Positions 1 through 5,423 of a stretch of 6,382 nucleotides of DNA are shown here, piece by piece. The stretch covers positions 1-6,382 of the forward strand of contig JAKUNY010000083.1 of assembly GCA_022451765.1 (NCBI GenBank), read 5' to 3'. Origin of the DNA: Candidatus Poseidoniaceae archaeon (GTDB lineage Archaea; Thermoplasmatota; Poseidoniia; Poseidoniales; Poseidoniaceae). Made by a program: the position numbers and the translations under genes. Position 1 is the first letter of the stretch; each line of letters opens with the position of its first letter. Under the pieces are notes generated by a model. The model saw nothing but the letters and a program-made list of their open reading frames with translations, did no database searches and was not told the DNA's origin.

Positions 1-854
1 CTGAAAACGTAGAAGAGAACGGTTCTGTTGTTGTTCTTGCCGCACACTATGATTCGAGAGACCGTGCAGAGCGCGATCCCAATCCAAACATGACAGATGT
101 GCCGATTCCGGGAGCAAACGACGGAGCAAGTGGGGTCGCAGTTTTGTGGGAACTTGCTCGCCTTGTTCCCTCGATGGGGCTTGAACACGAGGTTTGGATT
201 CTCCTAACCGATGCTGAGGATCAAGGCCCGATGCCGTCCATGCTTGGAGCGAAAGCATGGGCTGAAAACATCTCCAGTAAAGACATCAGCCGCATTGATG
301 CCTTCCTCTTGGTCGATATGATCGGGGATGCTGATTTGAAGATCTATCGAACCTATCCACCGTATCTGGATCATCAAGGTGGGAACCGTCTATGGGGCGC
401 TGTTGAACAGTTGTCAGGTCCACTCGGTCTTATGGACAACATCACTGATTGCAACGGTGCACCGGGACTTGATATCGTCAACTTTACCCAAACGGATGGT
501 GTCATCGACGACCATGTTCCGATGCTCAATGTTGGAATTCCGGCAATCGATTTCATCGACATACGATACGGAGAGAATGCGACCATGTGGGAGGGTTATT
601 GGCACACTCACGAAGATACCCCCGACAAGGTTTCAGACGAATCGCTAGCTCACATTGGGCGTCTCATCGAACTTGGTCTACGAGAAGGGTCTTGGCTCGA
701 TAATCAACAAAATGAGACAACTGTTGGTCCAAGTGCAAACGAGGAGGCTATGCCTTCCTTCAGCCCGCTTGTCACGGGAGGAATCTTTTCGATTATTGCC
801 CTCATAGTGCTTGTTTTCATTGGGTTGCATGAAAGCGTGCGTTTGAAAGGATAG
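1..854 (+). CDS. M28 family zinc peptidase / glutaminyl cyclase-like protein, 5' truncated, with C-terminal membrane anchor
   Basis: The reading frame is already open at base 3 and ends with TAG at 852-854, so 283 residues are visible and the N-terminus is lost at the window edge. An internal ATG at 90 is not the start, because conserved motifs lie before it. Numbering from base 3, the M28 metal site is complete: H15 and D17 in an AHYDSR motif, D40 in PGANDGASG, E72-D73 in DAEDQG (general base plus zinc ligand), D105 in VDMIGD, and H201 in HTHEDT. The D-rich stretch between the first two motifs and the ED pair resemble the glutaminyl cyclase-like branch of M28, so the activity could be aminopeptidase or pyroglutamate formation. 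Residues 256-275 form a hydrophobic helix followed by a short basic tail, which suggests a catalytic domain outside the cell held by a C-terminal anchor. The family call is secure; the substrate is unknown. Confidence 0.9.
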   Translation, partial: ENVEENGSVVVLAAHYDSRDRAERDPNPNMTDVPIPGANDGASGVAVLWELARLVPSMGLEHEVWILLTDAEDQGPMPSMLGAKAWAENISSKDISRIDAFLLVDMIGDADLKIYRTYPPYLDHQGGNRLWGAVEQLSGPLGLMDNITDCNGAPGLDIVNFTQTDGVIDDHVPMLNVGIPAIDFIDIRYGENATMWEGYWHTHEDTPDKVSDESLAHIGRLIELGLREGSWLDNQQNETTVGPSANEEAMPSFSPLVTGGIFSIIALIVLVFIGLHESVRLKG

Positions 855-860
855 GTCTTC

Positions 861-898
861 GTGCGCGGATACACTGGGGAATTATCTTTTTCGCGCAC
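861..898. other. Inverted repeat / potential hairpin in the 67-base gap after the M28 gene
   Basis: GTGCGCG at 861-867 and CGCGCAC at 892-898 are perfect 7-base complements. Inside them GATA at 868-871 can pair with TATC at 883-886, leaving a five-T run (887-891) as a bulge. The structure begins seven bases after the peptidase stop. Together with the T-run it could end transcription of the peptidase or mark the 3' end of its mRNA. The T-run is inside the repeat rather than after it, so this is not a classical bacterial-type terminator. A chance repeat remains possible. Confidence 0.4.
880..891 (+). promoter_or_regulatory. Possible TATA-like box for the membrane-protein/kinase pair
   Basis: The AT-rich stretch AATTATCTTTTT lies 30-42 bases before the ATG at 922. 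With the usual archaeal spacing of about 25 bases, transcription would begin near 910, leaving a short leader that just contains the GAGGG site. This is weak evidence, because the same bases form part of the inverted repeat at 861-898. Confidence 0.3.
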
Positions 899-910
899 CA
901 GTTCGATTTC

Positions 911-915
911 GAGGG
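911..915 (+). promoter_or_regulatory. Ribosome binding site supporting the ATG at 922
   Basis: GAGGG lies six bases before ATG 922 and matches part of the archaeal anti-Shine-Dalgarno complement GGAGGTGAT. It supports this start. Confidence 0.5.
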
Positions 916-921
916 CTTGCA

Positions 922-1743
922 ATGGACATAAACGAACGACGTGAAGCACTAAGAGCACGTGTTCGGAAAAAACTACACGGTGAGGAAGAGGACGATGAAC
1001 TCGTTGTGAAAGAGACAGAAATCGTGGCTTCAACAACCCAAGGCGAGGAGCTTCTTCTTATCGATGAGAGCACCGGTCTCCTCACTCTTGCTTCATCCCT
1101 GATCTTCATAGGAAGCGTCCTTGGAATCATCACTGGACTCCTTTTGCTGCAGGGGAATCCGGCTGAATTGTTGAACAGTTCATTGGAACAAGAGAGCGTA
1201 GTCGACGTGTACGGAATCGTTTTGGAAGCTGAATCAGGTGATGCGATGGAGGGAGTGACCGTTGAGCTCGTTGATGAGGAGACAAATACCACCATCCTGC
1301 CGACCGAAACCAATTCATATGGATACTATGAATTCAAAAACGTCGTTTCGAAAACGCACGTGCTCCGTGTTTCATTCGATTCGTACCTCACGGTTGAGCG
1401 AACGTTCACGCCAGAGGGTGCAACACAGACTCCATTCACACTTACGAAAGGAAACGGAACAGCAACTCCAGAGGACTTCACACGCTCAAACTCTGGTTGG
1501 TCACTCGAAAATGCAGTTGCACTTTCCACAGGCATTGCACTTGTCACAATTCTTGCCGGGGTTGTTGGAATCAGTGCAGCCTACGGTGCACGAAGGGGTA
1601 AAAACTACCGAAAAACACAATATTTTGCAGGATTTGCACTCTTTAGTCGTGGATTTATTGTATTTGGACCGTTTCTGATTCTTTGCGGAATGGGATTAAT
1701 GATTCTCGCTCGTGATGAATTTCAGGACGATGAGGTGGAGTAA
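922..1743 (+). CDS. Three-helix membrane protein with an external carboxypeptidase-regulatory-like domain
   Basis: This 273-residue protein has a charged, acidic N-terminal segment (1-50), a first membrane helix at about 52-76, a beta-rich domain at about 92-176, and two further helices at about 196-220 and 234-262. The domain begins VYGIVLEAESGDAMEGVTVE and continues with an SYGYYEFKNV turn. This is the pattern of CarboxypepD_reg and related Ig/prealbumin-like folds (V-x-G-x-V ... G-V-x-V ... G-x-Y-x-F). The basic loop RRGKNYRK between helices 2 and 3 suggests it is cytoplasmic, which puts the N-terminus inside and the beta domain outside. Such domains bind or display other proteins or sugars and are not catalytic. 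The gene lies 67 bases after the peptidase and overlaps the kinase start by one base. Its role is not known. The domain call is good and the topology is inferred. Confidence 0.85.
   Translation: MDINERREALRARVRKKLHGEEEDDELVVKETEIVASTTQGEELLLIDESTGLLTLASSLIFIGSVLGIITGLLLLQGNPAELLNSSLEQESVVDVYGIVLEAESGDAMEGVTVELVDEETNTTILPTETNSYGYYEFKNVVSKTHVLRVSFDSYLTVERTFTPEGATQTPFTLTKGNGTATPEDFTRSNSGWSLENAVALSTGIALVTILAGVVGISAAYGARRGKNYRKTQYFAGFALFSRGFIVFGPFLILCGMGLMILARDEFQDDEVE
1732..1737 (+). promoter_or_regulatory. Ribosome binding site for the kinase gene, inside the upstream gene
   Basis: GAGGTG lies five bases before ATG 1743 and is a strong match to GGAGGTGAT. With the TAATG overlap it indicates reinitiation or coupled translation after the membrane-protein gene, and it decides the kinase start. 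Confidence 0.65.
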
Positions 1744-3095
1744 TGTACCTCATCACCGTTGAAGGCGGGGATGGTTCAGGCAAAGGCGAAGCCGTCAGAA
1801 TCCTCACTGAACTTCTCGAATATTACCCGTTCAATGAAGTCCATCGTACCCATGAACCGCGTCGTCATAGCGACCTCGGAAAACTCGCTCTCGAATCCGT
1901 TAAAATTGGAGATAAAACTCCACTCCAAGAAGCGGGTTTGTTTGCCGCCGATCGGCTTGATCGCTCACCCACCTGGATTAAGCCACGATTGGAGCAAGGC
2001 GAGGTTGTTGTTTCCGATCGCAACATCCACTCATCCATTATTTACCAAGGCGTGGTTGGAGAACTAGGTATTGATACTGTATGTCAAGTCAACTCAGCCT
2101 CAATGATTCCAGATCTCGTGGTCTGGATTGATTGTGACCCCAACCGAGCCATTGAACGAATCAAGCATGCGACTCTTCGAATGAGTAGCGACAAACAAGA
2201 GTATTTTGAAACACCTGAGATCCAAAAAACCATACGCCAAGGATTCAATGATTTGTTTACAGGTGCGGTAAAGGTGGCGCCACCGTTCGATAAGTGTTGC
2301 ATTGTTGGGCCAATCTTGAACGAGGGAGGTTTGGACGAACTTCGGCAGAAATTGCGTCGGGAACTGCGCTCATTTTTCAATCGAAGGCCAGTACCCTTAA
2401 ATGTTGATCCAGATAAAGTCGATAGATACTTACTCAATAAACTGGCCCATGATGTACAACAGCAAACCCGCCTTCCCGGAGCGCCCATGGAACGTACATC
2501 CGTGCACATTGGTTGGTTGAGCGGACGTTCCCCTGCTCAATGGATGCAAAACGCTGAGGACGAATGGGATTCAAAACGAGCAAGGGCATCAGATGTACCA
2601 AGCAATCCCTTTGCGCGATCGAGTTGGTCGATTCTTGGAACGTTGTCATTGATGGCAGGATCGTGCGAGATTCCACGCTTGCACAAATCACTCGGCCCTC
2701 ATCGAATGGTCACACAGCGACATACACAGAGACTTGTCAAGTGGCTCGAAGAAGCAAATTGGATTCACCGGCAACAAAATCACATACCATTCGCTGAAGG
2801 ACAGGTATTCAAACTACGTGACGCATGGATTGGTTTTGCAAGATTAACCTTGGCCATGTGGCCATTTCGGGTACTTATGTCCACATGGAGGAGAAACAAC
2901 CCAGAGAAGGCTTGGGAAAAGGCGCTTGAAGATGTTCTCCAGCAGAACACTGCGCAGGTCAACAAAGCTGTCGAGAACACCATTGAACGCTTGAAAATTT
3001 TGACCAGCGGTCATGAAAATTGCCCTGTTCCGGAAAATGCTGAACAATTGGTGGTGTGGTGGACAATGCCGCCTCCAGATCATTCCTCTTCTTGA
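1743..3095 (+). CDS. tmk: Thymidylate kinase-like protein with a large C-terminal extension (possible winged helix)
   Basis: Residues 1 to about 212 match dTMP kinase, which makes dTDP from dTMP and ATP. The visible motifs are a P-loop at 8-14 (EGGDGSGKG), HEP at 37-39, AADR at 68-71, SDRNIHSSIIYQG at 91-103 (canonical DRYxxSSxAYQG), and PDLVVWIDCDP at 123-133. Normal family members are about 200-215 residues; this one is 450. The extension (about 216-450) is not a domain I recognise with confidence. Residues 294-360 read as three helices followed by a wing-like segment (WLEEANWIHRQ, then VFKLRDAW), which suggests a winged helix. The rest is helical and Trp-rich. The P-loop lysine K14 is followed by Gly-Glu, where dTMP kinases have Ser/Thr-Thr, and the usual EPGGT loop reads EPRRH. 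Phosphate and Mg handling may therefore differ, and activity is uncertain. The start is fixed by a GAGGTG site and the TAATG overlap. The 3' end overlaps the convergent gene by 16 bases. Confidence 0.85.
   Translation: MYLITVEGGDGSGKGEAVRILTELLEYYPFNEVHRTHEPRRHSDLGKLALESVKIGDKTPLQEAGLFAADRLDRSPTWIKPRLEQGEVVVSDRNIHSSIIYQGVVGELGIDTVCQVNSASMIPDLVVWIDCDPNRAIERIKHATLRMSSDKQEYFETPEIQKTIRQGFNDLFTGAVKVAPPFDKCCIVGPILNEGGLDELRQKLRRELRSFFNRRPVPLNVDPDKVDRYLLNKLAHDVQQQTRLPGAPMERTSVHIGWLSGRSPAQWMQNAEDEWDSKRARASDVPSNPFARSSWSILGTLSLMAGSCEIPRLHKSLGPHRMVTQRHTQRLVKWLEEANWIHRQQNHIPFAEGQVFKLRDAWIGFARLTLAMWPFRVLMSTWRRNNPEKAWEKALEDVLQQNTAQVNKAVENTIERLKILTSGHENCPVPENAEQLVVWWTMPPPDHSSS
3080..3095. other. 16-base convergent overlap of two coding sequences
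   Basis: The kinase ends with TGA at 3093-3095 on the + strand, and the DUF2085 gene ends with TGA (read as TCA at 3080-3082) on the - strand. The final codons of the two genes are therefore antisense to each other. No intergenic space is left for terminators, so each transcript must run into the other gene. Confidence 0.9.
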
Positions 3096-3775
3096 GGTGG
3101 TCTCTGGAATCGTACGTTTCCTGGTAACTGGACTTGTCCAGGTCCACTGAATTTGTTTGGCCTGGCACTGTACGCAGCGGCGAAAAAGAGTCCGAGTCCA
3201 AAGCCAAACGGTACACCCGTGACCAATCGGAGGAATGCAGTAGATTCACGATCTGTTAGAAGTTGTGTAAATCCATCCAATGCCAACGGAACAACGCAGA
3301 TGAGACCAACAGCGATGAAAACCATGGTTCTGCGATTTGAACGGTAAACGGGTTGGAGCCTGTCATCTGGTAAAATTGACAAGAACGTATCCCTGATTGT
3401 CCAACGGTTAACGCCTCGCCTTGAGTAAATGAAGCCGCCCAAAGCAAGCCCTGCAAATATTCCGACATCTCGTACGCAGACAGGCATTTGGTTCCCATTA
3501 ACTGTCCACGATCGTTCATGTTTGTTGTGGCAATTCAGGTCGCCAAACGCATAGATTGATGCACTGTAAATATTCAAATCCGTCCATGTGAAGTTGTACT
3601 CGTTTTCCTTGTGGAAATCCAGCATATTGGCTCGACCAGAGAGTTCGCCAATTGTACCCGATTCAACAAGCGCTGGCGCAAGGAAAAAAGAAGCGAGGAA
3701 GAAGAAGCTGATTCCACCTATCCAAAGGCCCACCTTCTGGTCCCTTGTCCTAGACTCGAGACCGTTTCGCTCCAT
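3080..3775 (-). CDS. DUF2085 family membrane protein
   Basis: This - strand gene encodes 231 residues from the ATG at 3775. A TTG at 3790 would add five residues, but the ATG is preferred because it sits at the right distance from the upstream AT-rich box. Numbered from the ATG, membrane helices fall at about 17-37, 102-118, 150-168 and 184-202. Between the first two is the DUF2085 signature: CHNKHERSW at 82-90, then QMPVCVRD at 96-103 followed by a Gly-Ile. A later LDGFTQ at 166-171 and RESTAFLRLVTG at 176-187 complete the family pattern. The Cys-His and Cys-Arg pairs are typically invariant in this family and hint at metal binding or redox chemistry, but its function is unknown. A segment of about 55 residues after helix 1, with an NFT glycosylation-like sequon, probably faces outside. 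The gene is alone on this strand and its 3' end overlaps the kinase gene. Confidence 0.85.
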   Translation of the reverse strand: MERNGLESRTRDQKVGLWIGGISFFFLASFFLAPALVESGTIGELSGRANMLDFHKENEYNFTWTDLNIYSASIYAFGDLNCHNKHERSWTVNGNQMPVCVRDVGIFAGLALGGFIYSRRGVNRWTIRDTFLSILPDDRLQPVYRSNRRTMVFIAVGLICVVPLALDGFTQLLTDRESTAFLRLVTGVPFGFGLGLFFAAAYSARPNKFSGPGQVQLPGNVRFQRPPQEEE

Positions 3776-3788
3776 GAAATGTCTATCC

Positions 3789-3829
3789 AAAAGAATGTTT
3801 TAATTTTTTATTTATCGACGGGTTCTTTT
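3789..3829. promoter_or_regulatory. Divergent AT-rich promoter region flanked by a 7-base inverted repeat
   Basis: The core at 3797-3815 is almost pure A/T (TTTTAATTTTTTATTTAT on the + strand) and stands out from its surroundings. It lies about 25-40 bases before the ATG at 3775 on the - strand and about 37-55 bases before the ATG at 3852, so it could carry a TATA box for each direction. AAAAGAA at 3789-3795 and TTCTTTT at 3823-3829 are perfect inverted copies, so each strand reads AAAAGAA upstream of its own box. This purine-rich position resembles a TFB recognition element, although the spacing is not ideal. It could equally be a binding site for a dimeric regulator. Confidence 0.55.
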
Positions 3830-3851
3830 CGTTAATCTCCATGCAGGTGGT

Positions 3852-4484
3852 ATGGCGGAGGCTTCAACTGAACCCGTGGGTTTGTGGCTCGGTCTGCAAG
3901 CAGGGGCTTTCTTAGGACTCTATTTTGGGTTCAGTCTTGCTCTTGTATCTGCGTTAACAAACCCTGAGGAGTTGTTGCGAATCGTTTACCTCATCACCAT
4001 TTTCCCGTTAGTGGGTGGAATACTTCTCGGCCCTTTTTTAGCAAAAAGAGAGCGGCCCGTCACTTCCAGCACGCCTCCGATTCAGCGAACATTGGAAGCC
4101 TTGGATGGGATGGATGAAGGTCGGGGGAAATGGAGAGCTCTTAGCCATGTACGCAGCGATGGGAGAACGGTTCGAATCGACCTTCATGACTCAAGTCGAG
4201 TTGAGGAAATTCTACGCCTAACAACACCTCTAACAAATGAGTTCCCTATACGATACATGGTTGGACGAGGTGTTGGCGGGAGCAGGCAACCCGAATTACG
4301 AGCAAAGGTTCTGTCGATATTGGACCAAGCGTTTCCGAAAACGCGCCAATCAAGATATACCTCAGCAATCGAAATTGCACCAGAGTTGCCCGAAAAATTG
4401 CGGAATCAGCGCAAGCGAGTCAACATGCTTCTTGCGATTTTTCTGCCGATTGCAAGCTTCCTCGGTTGGCTTGAAATGAGATAA
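3852..4484 (+). CDS. Unrecognised three-helix membrane protein with a cytoplasmic domain
   Basis: I do not recognise this 210-residue protein. It has two hydrophobic helices at about 10-34 and 42-64, a soluble region of about 125 residues, and a C-terminal helix at about 189-207. The loop KRERP after helix 2 and the segment RNQRKR before helix 3 are basic, which places the soluble region in the cytoplasm. That region mixes strands and helices (VRIDLHDSSRVEEILRL, then RYMVGRGVGGSRQPELR) and has no catalytic motif that I can name. The ATG at 3852 has AGGTGG only one base before it, too close for a normal ribosome site, so translation from a short leader is more likely. The next gene, an HTH_10 regulator, starts 45 bases downstream; the two could be co-transcribed. 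An alternative start at the in-frame GTG at 3876 would shorten the first helix region and is less likely. Confidence 0.75.
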   Translation: MAEASTEPVGLWLGLQAGAFLGLYFGFSLALVSALTNPEELLRIVYLITIFPLVGGILLGPFLAKRERPVTSSTPPIQRTLEALDGMDEGRGKWRALSHVRSDGRTVRIDLHDSSRVEEILRLTTPLTNEFPIRYMVGRGVGGSRQPELRAKVLSILDQAFPKTRQSRYTSAIEIAPELPEKLRNQRKRVNMLLAIFLPIASFLGWLEMR

Positions 4485-4488
4485 ACGG

Positions 4489-4518
4489 TCTGTCGATTCA
4501 CTTATTTTGAAGAACAGA
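4489..4518. promoter_or_regulatory. Imperfect dyad over the TATA-like box of the HTH_10 gene, possible operator
   Basis: TCTGT (4489-4493) and TTCA (4497-4500) are mirrored by TGAA (4508-4511) and ACAGA (4514-4518). That gives nine paired positions with a 3/2-base offset between the two blocks. The centre, CTTATTT at 4501-4507, is the best TATA-like element for the ATG at 4530, being about 25 bases upstream. A dyad covering the TATA box just before a regulator gene is what an autorepression site would look like. Binding by this regulator is inference. Confidence 0.4.
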
Positions 4519-4529
4519 GAGTATCACCC

Positions 4530-5399
4530 ATGCGGGAGGTATCCTTCTTTTGGCGGAGTGACCGCCTGGAGAGCATTGGCATCGGCCCTGTTCTAAAGAT
4601 TGCAGACCGCATTGAGTTTCTTTCATACATCAAACGAGTTCCGAAAGACATCCGGTGTTTGTTTAAGTTTCATCTCAAAAAAGGGAATACAATCGATGAC
4701 CTTCGAACCGTGGAATCTCTAGAAGTGCTTGAGATCGTTCAGGAATCCGATGTACCGGATGAAGGTCACCTCGTTATATGCAAAATTATTCATCCTGTCC
4801 CATCTCTCAATGCTCGAACCAACGGGACGTATGCAGTAGCAGGTTCAAAACTCGATGAGGATGGATTGACCTACATCATACAAGGGTCGTCCTTGAAGTT
4901 ACGTCTGTTGTCAGGTGTTCTACGACTCATGGCAAAACCTGATCGAATAAGCGCCAGGACATTAAAACTCACTCCACAGGACCATGACTCTGTTCTAACT
5001 GAAAAGCAGCTCAAACTTGCGAAGTTTGCATATGATCGAGGTTACTATGACCTACCCAAACGAATCAAGATAACGGAACTTGCAGAGCAACTAGGCCTTG
5101 CAAGAGCAACAATCTCAGCACACCTCACCAAGATTGAGGGGATTTTGATGGACGACATGTTCTCATCGATGACAGATGTTCGTTTGACTGCAGAACAGGC
5201 GCGTACAATTGTCGAAACAATGGAAGCAGACATGGACCAAACCGATGCATACCAGATTGAATCCTTTGCAGGTCTGATAAACCGTATCAAGGAAAACATT
5301 GCTGATGAATTGCCGCAAGATAACGAAAATACCCCAGAATTTGATGCGAGCGAACATCCAGAAGAAATTCTCAAACGTATCCAAGAAGACATATCTTGA
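4530..5399 (+). CDS. Bat-type (HTH_10) transcriptional regulator
   Basis: This 289-residue protein carries an HTH_10 (bacterio-opsin activator type) DNA-binding domain at about 156-207. It reads LTEKQLKLAKFAYDRGYYDL, a proline-lysine pair, then ITELAEQLGLARATISAHL. This matches the family pattern LTxxQ...A...GYY(F)..P....(E/L)ELA..LG.S.S....L. The N-terminal 145 residues contain mixed strands and helices but no PAS or GAF motif that I can confirm, so the sensed signal is unknown. In haloarchaeal relatives the N-terminal region senses redox or light; this cannot be carried over here. The C-terminal tail (about 215-289) is acidic and helical and may mediate dimerisation. The ATG at 4530 has no clear ribosome site, but a TATA-like TTATTTT lies about 25 bases before it, consistent with a leaderless transcript. 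The PCMT-like gene follows after 15 bases. Confidence 0.88.
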   Translation: MREVSFFWRSDRLESIGIGPVLKIADRIEFLSYIKRVPKDIRCLFKFHLKKGNTIDDLRTVESLEVLEIVQESDVPDEGHLVICKIIHPVPSLNARTNGTYAVAGSKLDEDGLTYIIQGSSLKLRLLSGVLRLMAKPDRISARTLKLTPQDHDSVLTEKQLKLAKFAYDRGYYDLPKRIKITELAEQLGLARATISAHLTKIEGILMDDMFSSMTDVRLTAEQARTIVETMEADMDQTDAYQIESFAGLINRIKENIADELPQDNENTPEFDASEHPEEILKRIQEDIS

Positions 5400-5423
5400 T
5401 TCGCTCATGTTTTTATGAGTCAA
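5396..5423. other. Inverted repeat spanning the HTH_10 stop and the next start codon
   Basis: CTCAT at 5404-5408 and ATGAG at 5415-5419 are complementary across a six-base loop (GTTTTT). Outside them TTGA at 5396-5399 can pair with TCAA at 5420-5423 if four bases bulge. The stop codon of the regulator and the ATG of the next gene both lie in the stems. It could fold over the start codon in a read-through mRNA, or act with the T5 run (5410-5414) as a transcript end. The stem is short and weak. Confidence 0.35.

Noticed and set aside
90..92. ATG at 90 as the peptidase start
   Set aside because: The zinc-binding AHYDSR motif is encoded before it (bases 39-59) in the same frame, so the gene begins upstream of the window.
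882..1313. A 143-codon Ser-rich open frame on the - strand
   Set aside because: It is antisense to the membrane protein with the beta domain. The Ser runs are the complement of acidic GAA/GAG/GAC codons.
2084..2509. A 141-codon open frame on the - strand
   Set aside because: It is fully inside the kinase coding sequence in antisense and is composed of low-information Ser/Arg-rich sequence.
3788..3790. TTG start for the DUF2085 gene
   Set aside because: It lies too close to the AT-rich promoter core, so transcription would probably start after it. The ATG at 3775 is in frame five codons later.
3611..3835. Short + strand frames over the DUF2085 gene
   Set aside because: They are antisense to a gene with clear membrane helices and family motifs, and their Lys/Glu-rich products look like no protein family.
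5407..5418. ATG at 5407 as a start
   Set aside because: It reads three codons and then a TGA; it is only part of the inverted repeat.
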